Source: Alphaproteobacteria bacterium
Lineage (GTDB): Bacteria > Pseudomonadota > Alphaproteobacteria > Micavibrionales > CSBR16-224
Length of the DNA: 7,163 nt
Reading direction: 5' to 3'
Assembly (NCBI GenBank): GCA_007116755.1
Contig: SKHU01000057.1
Location: forward strand, 1 to 7,163
Part shown: positions 1-5,256 of the stretch, one piece after another
How the letters are laid out: the number at the start of each line of letters is the position of its first letter
Position numbering within the stretch: the stretch's first letter is position 1
The notes under the pieces: generated by a model
What the model was told of the DNA's origin: nothing
Databases searched by the model: none
The model's input: only the letters and a program-made list of their open reading frames with translations
Position numbers and translations under genes: made by a program

Positions 1-645
1 TTCGGCCATGCGTCCGATCGGGATATGCGAGACGATCTGGTCGAGGATTTCCTGCGACATTTTCTTTGTCATTTTCGTGGCGACATAGCCGGGCGAAACC
101 GTATTGACGGTGATGCCCTTGCGCGCCGTTTCCTGCGCCAGTGCCATCGTAAAGCCGTGAACGCCGGCTTTGGCGGCGGAATAATTCGTTTGTCCGAATT
201 GGCCTTTTTGGCCGTTGACCGAGGCGATATTGACAATACGGCCGAAACCGCGATCATCCATATCTTCGATAAAATGGCGCGTGACGTTGAAGACACCGTT
301 AAGGTCGATATTGATGACCTCGTTCCACATCTCCTCCGTCATTTTTTTCAGGGTCTTGTCGCGGGTGACACCGGCGCAGTTGATAAGCGTATCAATATGC
401 CCGATTTCCGCTTTGATTGTTTCCGCCATTTCTTTGCAGGACGCAAAAGAAGCCACATCGCCGACTGCAATGAAGACATCTTCATGGCCGCTGTCTTTGC
501 GGCGTTGCAGCCATGCTTCGGCTTCTTTTTCGAGTCCGGGCGGGTAATTGGCGACAACGCGATAGCCTTTTTGCAGGAAATCCTTGCAAATAGCCGATCC
601 GATGCCGCCAATACCACCTGTTACCAACGCTGTTCTTTGTGACAT
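1..645 (-). CDS. phaB: Acetoacetyl-CoA reductase, copy 1 (3' end beyond window)
   Basis: Short-chain dehydrogenase that reduces acetoacetyl-CoA to (R)-3-hydroxybutyryl-CoA, the PHB monomer, in the cytoplasm. The first 215 residues are present and the stop lies outside the window; the family is about 246 residues, so roughly 30 are missing. Visible features are the Rossmann nucleotide loop TGGIGGIG (residues 9-16), NCAG (89-92, where NNAG is usual), and the catalytic Ser142, Tyr155 and Lys159. The stretch NGQKGQFGQTNYSAAKAG (144-161) is the PhaB signature that separates it from FabG. The ATG at 645 is preceded by AGAAGAG at suitable spacing. It lies 77 nt downstream of the phasin stop on the same strand, so it may be cotranscribed with it. 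It is a diverged paralogue of the reductase at 1836-2618, with a different cofactor-binding loop (NYPPGLEK). The tetrad Asn position holds Asp114. FabG is the alternative, but the signature and context favour PhaB. Confidence 0.93.
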   Translation of the reverse strand, partial: MSQRTALVTGGIGGIGSAICKDFLQKGYRVVANYPPGLEKEAEAWLQRRKDSGHEDVFIAVGDVASFASCKEMAETIKAEIGHIDTLINCAGVTRDKTLKKMTEEMWNEVINIDLNGVFNVTRHFIEDMDDRGFGRIVNIASVNGQKGQFGQTNYSAAKAGVHGFTMALAQETARKGITVNTVSPGYVATKMTKKMSQEILDQIVSHIPIGRMAE

Positions 646-688
646 TATTGCTCTTCTTTTTTTATTGTTCTTAAAGTCGTAGCTTCAA

Positions 689-705
689 CGCTATTTCTAA
701 CAGCG
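689..705 (-). other. Small stem-loop between phasin and phaB copy 1
   Basis: The transcript would form CGCT-G-TT / AA-T-AGCG: 7 pairs including one G-U, with a 3-nt loop, starting 18 nt after the phasin stop. No U-run follows, so it is not an intrinsic terminator in this direction. It could protect the phasin mRNA 3' end or be chance. The rest of the 646-722 gap shows only the phaB Shine-Dalgarno. Confidence 0.25.
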
Positions 706-722
706 CCTATGTTTTTTGAACC

Positions 723-1094
723 TTAGGCGGTTTTTTTGCCTGCTGTGTTCAGATTGCTGGCCGCTTTCAGGTTTGTGTCGCACAGATCGCTGTAGGCTTT
801 GCGGGCGCTGGCGAGCAGATCACTGCAAGAGCGGTAGCTCTTCAGGATTTGCTTGCTGCATTCCTGCGTAGCAGCTGTCTGGGTTGCGATTGCTTCCTGA
901 ACGTCTTTGGCTTTGCCGAAGCTTTCAGCGTTTTTCGCCGTCAGTTCAACGAGGCTGTTGGTCAGTTCGACCTGCTCTTTGATCAGTTTTTCGCTGAGCG
1001 CAAGGTTCAGCTCGGCGATTTTTTTAACGGCTTCGAAAGATTGCTGGTTCCACTCGGCCCATGCTTCAAAAATGTCTTTTGCTGTGTTTGTCAT
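723..1094 (-). CDS. phaP: Phasin (PHB granule-associated protein)
   Basis: A small amphipathic helical protein that coats the surface of cytoplasmic PHB granules and limits their coalescence. The 123 residues are almost all helix-forming with no membrane segment. The N-terminal half (FEAWAEWNQQSFEAVKKIAELN, then LSEKLIKEQVELTNSLVELT) and the C-terminal half (KQILKSYRSCSDLLASARKAYSDL) resemble the Phasin_2 family. The Ala/Asn/Lys-rich tail is probably flexible. The start is secure: AAGGAG sits 8 nt before the ATG. A TTGACA promoter overlapped by TTGC/GCAA palindromes lies directly upstream, as expected for a gene under PhaR control. Three cysteines (79, 90, 105) seem unusual to me for a phasin. 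Phasins diverge quickly, so assignment rests on composition, helix pattern, length and its place beside phaR and phaB. Confidence 0.88.
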   Translation of the reverse strand: MTNTAKDIFEAWAEWNQQSFEAVKKIAELNLALSEKLIKEQVELTNSLVELTAKNAESFGKAKDVQEAIATQTAATQECSKQILKSYRSCSDLLASARKAYSDLCDTNLKAASNLNTAGKKTA

Positions 1095-1139
1095 CGTTAT
1101 AACTCCTTTTTCCAGTATGACGATTCGTTAAAATAAGCA

Positions 1140-1173
1140 ATGTTGCAGCGCAACATTTGCTGCACTGCAACAT
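1140..1173. promoter_or_regulatory. Tandem TTGC/GCAA palindromes, candidate PhaR operators of the phasin gene
   Basis: Two adjacent inverted repeats are visible. The first is ATGTTGC-AGC-GCAACAT (1140-1156), with perfect 7-bp arms and a 3-nt spacer. The second is TTGC-TGCACT-GCAA (1157-1170). GCAACAT recurs as a direct repeat at 1150 and 1167. TGC-rich targets upstream of phaP are established for PhaR of other PHB producers; that this array is the operator is inference. It overlaps the predicted -10 box and transcription start of the phasin gene, a position suited to repression. Confidence 0.6.
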
Positions 1174-1198
1174 TATCTAAATGCAGGGGTAGTGTCAA
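1172..1198 (-). promoter_or_regulatory. Phasin promoter (-35 TTGACA, -10 GATAAT)
   Basis: On the minus strand a consensus -35 TTGACA (1198-1193) is followed after 15 nt by GATAAT (1177-1172), a 5/6 match to the -10 consensus. The spacer is slightly short. A 17-nt alternative gives the poorer TAATGT. The start would fall near 1165, inside the palindrome array, leaving a leader of about 70 nt. Confidence 0.55.
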
Positions 1199-1226
1199 GC
1201 GTTTTCTTGTGTTTTTATCAACTTTT

Positions 1227-1240
1227 TTTGCAGTGCCGCA
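1227..1240. promoter_or_regulatory. Weak TGC-rich element downstream of phaR
   Basis: TTTGCAGTGCCGCA resembles the TTGC-N6-GCAA site at 1157-1170 but lacks the last base of the second arm. It lies upstream of the phasin -35 box and could be an auxiliary PhaR site. The surrounding T-rich stretch (about 1200-1258) shows no convincing terminator for phaR. Confidence 0.22.
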
Positions 1241-1258
1241 TTTATTTTTTTAGGTAAT

Positions 1259-1804
1259 TTACCGCTCGGCGGAATCATCGGAGCCTTTCGCCGGTTTTCC
1301 TGCCAGTTCGGAGGAGAAGAAATTATCCTGCATCTCTCTCCAGAAATCGAGGTTTTTACGGGTCATGTTGGTAAAGACCGACATCGGATGGGCCCCCATG
1401 ATCTGTCCCATCTGATCCTGCCAGGCTTTATGCTGCTCGCTGAAAATCTGCAGATTGCGATCCATGAAATCGGCAAACATATTGCGGGTCGAGCCGTCGT
1501 AAAAGCGGATCATTTTGACCAGCATATCGGTGGTGAAAACCGTATCCTCGCTGTTTTCCTGTTCGGTGATGATCTGTACAAGGATATGGCGTGTAATATC
1601 TTCATCCGTATTGGTGTCCACCACTTTGAACGGCCCGCCCTGACGGATGATTTCGCGTACCTGTGACAAGGTAATATAGCGGCTGGTCGCCGTGTCGTAT
1701 AGACGGCGGTTCGGATATTTCTTGATGACACGAACATCTTCCTGCGTGTCCCGGGCGGCCTTCTCGTTGGTGCGGCCGGCTTTTTTTCCTGCTTGTTTGC
1801 TCAT
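1259..1804 (-). CDS. phaR: PHB synthesis repressor PhaR
   Basis: A DNA-binding repressor that also binds PHB. In characterised producers it represses phaP and its own gene and is released when nascent polymer appears. The 181-residue protein has a Lys-rich, probably disordered N-terminus (1-24). The PHB_acc_N DNA-binding domain follows (about 25-88), opening with the hallmark KKYPNRRLYDT (28-38). A PHB_acc segment comes next (about 90-125: FTTDMLVKMIRFYDGSTRNMFADFMDRNLQIFSEQ). The C-terminal region is rich in aromatic and Met residues and ends in a polar tail. The start ATG is preceded by AGGAAGGAA at 8 nt. It lies 31 nt after the phaB copy 2 stop on the same strand, so the two probably form an operon. 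A perfect TTGC-T-GCAA palindrome overlaps its own start. Confidence 0.95.
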   Translation of the reverse strand: MSKQAGKKAGRTNEKAARDTQEDVRVIKKYPNRRLYDTATSRYITLSQVREIIRQGGPFKVVDTNTDEDITRHILVQIITEQENSEDTVFTTDMLVKMIRFYDGSTRNMFADFMDRNLQIFSEQHKAWQDQMGQIMGAHPMSVFTNMTRKNLDFWREMQDNFFSSELAGKPAKGSDDSAER

Positions 1805-1812
1805 TGCTGCAA
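1804..1812. promoter_or_regulatory. TTGC-T-GCAA palindrome over the phaR start
   Basis: A perfect 4-bp-arm inverted repeat with a 1-nt spacer fills the gap between the phaR Shine-Dalgarno and its ATG. It shares TTGC/GCAA half-sites with the phasin operator but has a different spacer. It could be an autoregulatory PhaR site; such short palindromes also occur by chance. Confidence 0.22.
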
Positions 1813-1835
1813 TTCCTTCCTCTATAAATTACCTT

Positions 1836-2618
1836 TTATTCCATGTAATGTCCGCCATTGGCCGCGATATTGGCACCGGTGATAAAGCTTGCGCCGTCCG
1901 AAACCAGAAATGCAACGACATGGGCGATTTCTTCCGGCTTGCCGAGGCGTCCCATAGGAATTTGCGCGATGATTTTTCCACGCACTTCTTCGGGAACAGC
2001 CATGACCATCTCGGTGGCGATATAGCCGGGCGAGATTGTATTGACGGTAATACCCTTGCGTGCGACTTCCTGTGCCAGCGCTTTTGTAAAGCCGTGCATA
2101 CCGGCTTTGGCGGCGGAGTAATTCGCCTGACCGAACTGGCCTTTCTGCCCGTTGATCGAGGAGATGTTGATAACGCGGCCATGCCCCTGTTCCAGCATCG
2201 CATCAATAATCGGCCGGGTAACGTTAAACACGCTGTCCAGATCACAGCTGATGACATCGCGCCACTGCTCGTGCGTCATTTTGCGGAATGTTGAATCGCG
2301 GGTGATGCCGGCATTGTTGACCAGAACCGAAACCGGCCCGAACTCTTCGGCAATCTGTTTGACGACCCGTTCACTGTCTTCGTGATCGGCAACGTCGCAT
2401 TTGTAAATGGCGACATCCAGACCTTTGTCGTTCATTTCTTTTTGCCAGGCTTTGGCTTTTTCCTCATTGCGATAGGTCGTGGTGACTTTATAGCCGAGAT
2501 TGGCCAGCTTTTCACAGATGGCTGTTCCGATCCCGCCGGTTCCGCCTGTGACCAGTGCAACCTTTTGTGCCGTGCCTGCTTGCGGGTTTTGCGTATCCTG
2601 TTTCACTGCTTGCTCCAT
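1836..2618 (-). CDS. phaB: Acetoacetyl-CoA reductase, copy 2
   Basis: A complete 260-residue short-chain dehydrogenase that reduces acetoacetyl-CoA to (R)-3-hydroxybutyryl-CoA for PHB synthesis. It has the nucleotide loop TGGTGGIG (24-31), NNAG (101-104) and catalytic Ser154, Tyr167 and Lys171. The PhaB signature NGQKGQFGQANYSAAKAG is at 156-173, and the C-terminus ends ITGANIAANGGHYME, typical of PhaB. The loop after strand 2 reads TTYRNEEKAKAW, and Arg50 there would suit the 2'-phosphate of NADPH. About 16 polar residues precede the usual family start. No closer in-frame ATG exists, and GGAG lies 10 nt upstream of the chosen ATG. It is the first gene of the minus-strand arm, diverging from phaE with a 260-nt gap. 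Asp126 occupies the position of the usual SDR tetrad Asn, as in copy 1. Confidence 0.96.
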   Translation of the reverse strand: MEQAVKQDTQNPQAGTAQKVALVTGGTGGIGTAICEKLANLGYKVTTTYRNEEKAKAWQKEMNDKGLDVAIYKCDVADHEDSERVVKQIAEEFGPVSVLVNNAGITRDSTFRKMTHEQWRDVISCDLDSVFNVTRPIIDAMLEQGHGRVINISSINGQKGQFGQANYSAAKAGMHGFTKALAQEVARKGITVNTISPGYIATEMVMAVPEEVRGKIIAQIPMGRLGKPEEIAHVVAFLVSDGASFITGANIAANGGHYME

Positions 2619-2663
2619 CGCCTGTTTTCTCCAATCTTTTTCACATTAATATAAATAAAACAT

Positions 2664-2673
2664 TATGCTGCAC
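2664..2673. promoter_or_regulatory. TGCTGCAC half-site upstream of phaB copy 2
   Basis: TGCTGCAC (2666-2673) is identical to part of the phasin operator (1158-1165). On the minus strand it abuts CATAAT (2667-2662), a possible -10 box for phaB copy 2, though I see no good -35 at the right distance. A role in PhaR control of the reductase is inference. Confidence 0.25.
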
Positions 2674-2734
2674 CTTTTCAAATTCGCTCTTCGCGTATCG
2701 GCAGCAGCCCGTCAGGGAGTATTTAGCCGTTTTC

Positions 2735-2748
2735 TGCACAAAAATGCA
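2735..2748. promoter_or_regulatory. TGCA-N6-TGCA element in the divergent region
   Basis: TGCA-CAAAAA-TGCA forms a symmetric pair of TGCA motifs midway between phaB copy 2 and phaE. The 6-nt spacer equals that of the second phasin palindrome. It may be a further PhaR contact site, or chance in AT-rich DNA. Confidence 0.22.
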
Positions 2749-2760
2749 AGGAGAAAACGC

Positions 2761-2787
2761 ATGAAAGGCGCGGATTTCTTGAGGTAA
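2761..2787 (+). CDS. Possible 8-codon leader ORF upstream of phaE
   Basis: ATG at 2761 opens a frame encoding MKGADFLR and stops with TAA at 2785-2787. AAGGAG (2748-2753) lies 7 nt upstream, a better ribosome site than those of several real genes here. Its end overlaps a 6-bp inverted repeat, TTTCTT-GAGGT-AAGAAA (2775-2791). The predicted phaE promoter lies downstream of it, so it would be transcribed only from another start. It may be chance. Confidence 0.15.
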   Translation: MKGADFLR

Positions 2788-2792
2788 GAAAG

Positions 2793-2809
2793 ATGTTGCG
2801 GCGCACAAG
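2793..2809. promoter_or_regulatory. Candidate PhaR operator of phaEC
   Basis: The 17 bases ATGTTGCGGCGCACAAG match the phasin operator at 1140-1156 in 13 positions, including ATGTTGC and GCGCA in the same register. The element ends 2 nt before the TATAAT box of phaE. Occupancy there would block RNA polymerase. The match is seen directly; PhaR binding is inferred. Confidence 0.5.
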
Positions 2810-2811
2810 AA

Positions 2812-2817
2812 TATAAT
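2812..2817 (+). promoter_or_regulatory. -10 box of the phaEC promoter
   Basis: A perfect TATAAT lies 61 nt before the phaE start codon, predicting transcription from about 2824. No good -35 hexamer sits 16-18 nt upstream; the register there (about 2788-2795) is A-rich. The promoter may be weak or activator-assisted. The 2818-2878 leader shows nothing beyond the phaE ribosome site. Confidence 0.45.
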
Positions 2818-2878
2818 GTAAAAACGATGGGACGATTGTCACCGCAGAGTATTTTGAAAATTTGTTAAGGGGCGGAAG

Positions 2879-4072
2879 ATGAGTAAAGAAAGTATGTTCG
2901 ACGGCAGCGAGTGGTTTGAAACACAAAGAAAATTCTGGGACGGGTGGATGAAATTCACGCGTGAGGGAATGAAGGTCGGCGAATCGGTTGCGGCCAATGC
3001 CGGAAACGGAGACGAGACCGTCTGGCAGCAATTTTATCCGTGGACAAGCTTTCCGATGCAGGATACGCCGCCGGCGGCACAGGACGTGCTGCAAAAGTTT
3101 TTGACGGCGCAGCGCCAGTATTTCGATATGCTGCAGCATTTTTCTACCCTGTCCAGCGATGGCGTTAACCTGTCGCAACTGGCCTCGGACTGGGTCGGCT
3201 ATATGAATAACAGCTTTTCGCAGGCGCAGGACCATCCGATGGGCAATCACGGTGCGCTCTGGGATCTGTTTCAGGACACATGGGTAAGGACGGCATCTTC
3301 TCTGTCGCCGTTTCCCGGAGATTTTTTCCGCGCCGTGCGCCCCGAAGGCGTGACAAGAAAGCCCGGAGATATTCACGGTCATCTGAACCAGTTTCTGGCC
3401 ATCCCCTCGGTCGGCTATACGCGCGAAACGCAGGGGCAGTATCAGAAAATGATGAGCACATGGCTGGAATACCAGAAAACCATGCATGCCTATAATGCAG
3501 AGCTGGCCAAGGTCAACCGTGATGCATTGAAACTGTTCCAGAAGAAAATCGGCGATATCACAGCAGAGCAAATGAAGGGCGGCGGCAAAGAGGGCGCGCA
3601 AAAAGCGCTGAACAGCGTGAAAGACATTTACGATCTCTGGGTCGATGCGTGTGAAGAGGTTTATGCGGAATTCGCCATGTCCGAGGAATATACACGGACA
3701 TACGGCAGCCTTGTCAATGCGCTGATGGCGGTGAAGAAGGAAGCGGCAAAACTGGCCGATGAAGTCTATGAAGCCATGAACATGCCGACGCATAAGGAAG
3801 TAAACACCCTGCACAAGCGTATGCACGAAACCCGTCGCGAAACCCGTAAAATGAAAGAGGCGCTGGAAGATATCAGTACATTGCTTGACAAGGCGGATGC
3901 CGGTAAAGATATGCAAAAAGCATTGAAGGAAATCGGCGCATTGCGCGAGGAGATCAAGGCGCTGAAAGCGGAGATGAAAACGCTGAAAACGAAAAGCACG
4001 CCAACGGTGGCTGCAGCATCTTCAGTATCCGCACAGGACAACAAGGGCAAGGCAGGAAAGAAGGGGAAATAA
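2879..4072 (+). CDS. phaE: Class III PHA synthase subunit PhaE
   Basis: The non-catalytic partner of PhaC in class III synthases, required for full polymerisation activity in the complex at the granule. Family blocks are visible in order: the aromatic-rich N-terminus (FETQRKFWDGWMKF, 13-26), PSVGYTRETQGQYQKMMSTWLEYQ (176-199), YDLWVDACEEVYAEFAMSEEYTRTYGSLVNALMAVK (251-286) and NMPTHKEVNTLHKRMHETRRE (301-321). The C-terminus continues as a predicted coiled coil (about 312-372) and a Lys/Ala/Gly-rich tail ending KGKAGKKGK. At 397 residues it is about 40 longer than the Allochromatium protein (about 357 as I recall), the excess mostly in this tail. AAGGGG lies 6 nt before the ATG. phaC follows after 3 nt, so the pair is cotranscribed and probably translationally coupled. 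Promoter and candidate operator lie at 2793-2817. Confidence 0.96.
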   Translation: MSKESMFDGSEWFETQRKFWDGWMKFTREGMKVGESVAANAGNGDETVWQQFYPWTSFPMQDTPPAAQDVLQKFLTAQRQYFDMLQHFSTLSSDGVNLSQLASDWVGYMNNSFSQAQDHPMGNHGALWDLFQDTWVRTASSLSPFPGDFFRAVRPEGVTRKPGDIHGHLNQFLAIPSVGYTRETQGQYQKMMSTWLEYQKTMHAYNAELAKVNRDALKLFQKKIGDITAEQMKGGGKEGAQKALNSVKDIYDLWVDACEEVYAEFAMSEEYTRTYGSLVNALMAVKKEAAKLADEVYEAMNMPTHKEVNTLHKRMHETRRETRKMKEALEDISTLLDKADAGKDMQKALKEIGALREEIKALKAEMKTLKTKSTPTVAAASSVSAQDNKGKAGKKGK

Positions 4073-4075
4073 ATC

Positions 4076-5146
4076 ATGATGACATCTCATTTACGTCCCG
4101 ATCAGTTCATGGATGAAGTTATCCGCTTTAATACAAAGCTGGCCGCCGGTTTGAAAAATCTTATGGATCTGGAAGAAATTCCGACCGGTGTGACGGATAA
4201 AGACGCTGTCTATGCGGAAGACAAGCTGATCCTTTATCACTTCAAACCGCATGTGAAGGCAAAGAAAGTCAACAAAACGCCTTTGCTGATTGTTTACGCT
4301 CTGGTGAACCGTCCTTATATGACGGATCTGAACGAAAAGATTTCTTTTGTACGCGGTCTGATCGAAAGCGGACAGGAGGTGTATCTGATCGATTGGGGGT
4401 ATCCTGACCGTGCCGACCGTTTTCTGACGCTGGATGATTATATCAACGGTTATATCGACCGTTGCGTCAATATTCTGCGCCGCCGCCATAATGTGGACAA
4501 CGTGAATCTGCTCGGCATCTGTCAGGGCGGATCGTTCAGCCTGTGTTATGCGGCGTTGCATCCCGAAAAAGTCAAAAACCTGACAACGATGGTTACGCCG
4601 GTCGATTTCCACACCAAAGACAATATGCTCAGTAAATGGATTCAGCATGTCGATATCGATCTTCTGGTGGATACGCTCGGCAATATTCCGGGCGATTATC
4701 TGAACTGGACGTTTTTGACTCTGAAGCCGTACCGGCTGATGTCGCAGAAATATGTGGATATGGTCAATATTCTGGATAACCCGAAACATCTGAACAATTT
4801 CATGCGGATGGAAAAATGGATCTATGACAGCCCCGATCAGGCCGGTGAAGCCTATCGCCAGTTTATCCGGGATTTCTATCAGCAGAATCTTTTGATTAAA
4901 GGCAAAGTGGACATCGGCGGTCGTACGGTTGATCTGAAAAACGTTACCATGCCGGTGCTGAATGTTTTTGCCGAAGACGATCATCTGGTTCCGCCCAGCG
5001 CCTCGAAACCGCTGCAGAAATACGCGGGCACAAAGGATTATACGGAGCTGTCCTTCAAGGGCGGCCATATCGGCATTTATGTCAGCAGCGCCGCGCGCAG
5101 CCTTGTACCGCCGTCGGTCGGTGAATGGTTGAATAAGCGGGCATAA
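4076..5146 (+). CDS. phaC: Class III PHA synthase catalytic subunit PhaC
   Basis: Polymerises (R)-3-hydroxybutyryl-CoA into PHB with release of CoA, acting with PhaE. It has an alpha/beta-hydrolase fold with the synthase lipase-like box GICQGG and nucleophile Cys149. Asp302 (AEDDHLVP) and His331 (KGGHIG) complete the triad. These numbers equal those of the Allochromatium vinosum enzyme, and 356 residues is the normal class III length (class I is nearly 600). Other family blocks are VYALVNRPYMTDL (73-85), VYLIDWGYPDRADR (102-115) and LNWTFLTLKPYRL (209-221). The first of two tandem ATGs is chosen because it preserves the numbering and has AAGGGG 9 nt upstream, inside the end of phaE. The second ATG would be 12 nt away. 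A strong terminator lies 23 nt after the stop. Confidence 0.98.
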   Translation: MMTSHLRPDQFMDEVIRFNTKLAAGLKNLMDLEEIPTGVTDKDAVYAEDKLILYHFKPHVKAKKVNKTPLLIVYALVNRPYMTDLNEKISFVRGLIESGQEVYLIDWGYPDRADRFLTLDDYINGYIDRCVNILRRRHNVDNVNLLGICQGGSFSLCYAALHPEKVKNLTTMVTPVDFHTKDNMLSKWIQHVDIDLLVDTLGNIPGDYLNWTFLTLKPYRLMSQKYVDMVNILDNPKHLNNFMRMEKWIYDSPDQAGEAYRQFIRDFYQQNLLIKGKVDIGGRTVDLKNVTMPVLNVFAEDDHLVPPSASKPLQKYAGTKDYTELSFKGGHIGIYVSSAARSLVPPSVGEWLNKRA

Positions 5147-5169
5147 ATCTGAAGTGTTAACCTCATGCA

Positions 5170-5204
5170 GCAAGCCGCGCTATGATGCGCGGCTTGCGCT
5201 TTTT
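5170..5204 (+). terminator. Intrinsic terminator of phaEC
   Basis: Perfect 11-bp GC-rich stem GCAAGCCGCGC / GCGCGGCTTGC (5170-5180 and 5187-5197), loop TATGAT, then GC and five T (5200-5204). It ends the phaEC transcript and insulates the lipoprotein gene. Confidence 0.93.
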
Positions 5205-5222
5205 CGTGCCCTCGCGCATAAT
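5194..5222 (+). promoter_or_regulatory. Weak candidate promoter for the lipoprotein gene
   Basis: TTGCGC (5194-5199, 3/6 to the -35 consensus) and CATAAT (5217-5222, 5/6 to the -10) are 17 nt apart. The -35 lies inside the 3' arm of the phaEC terminator. The start would be near 5229. Some promoter is needed here because the terminator separates this gene from phaC. Confidence 0.25.
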
Positions 5223-5256
5223 ATAACGGAATGCGGCGAAACGGGAGAATATCGCC

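Noticed and set aside
25..642. Plus-strand frame of 205 codons opposite phaB copy 1
   Set aside because: It is antisense to a protein with an intact SDR signature. The similar frame opposite phaB copy 2 only reflects paralogy of the sense genes.
1225..1258. Possible terminator after phaR
   Set aside because: The TGC/GCA pairing is weak and interrupted, and on the minus-strand transcript the following run is A rather than U.
1692..2294. Plus-strand frame of 200 codons across phaR and phaB copy 2
   Set aside because: It spans two real minus-strand genes and their junction, with no ribosome site or recognisable protein features.
2797..2802. TTGCGG as a -35 box for phaE
   Set aside because: It lies only 9 nt before TATAAT, too close for a -35, and is better explained as part of the operator-like repeat.
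2723..3916. Long minus-strand frame (397 codons) opposite phaE
   Set aside because: It is antisense to a gene with clear PhaE family blocks. Its product is rich in His, Arg, Cys and Phe with no recognisable domain, as expected of a shadow frame.
4091..5173. Long minus-strand frame (360 codons) opposite phaC
   Set aside because: It mirrors phaC, whose catalytic triad and family length are intact. The antisense product shows no domain or sensible start context.
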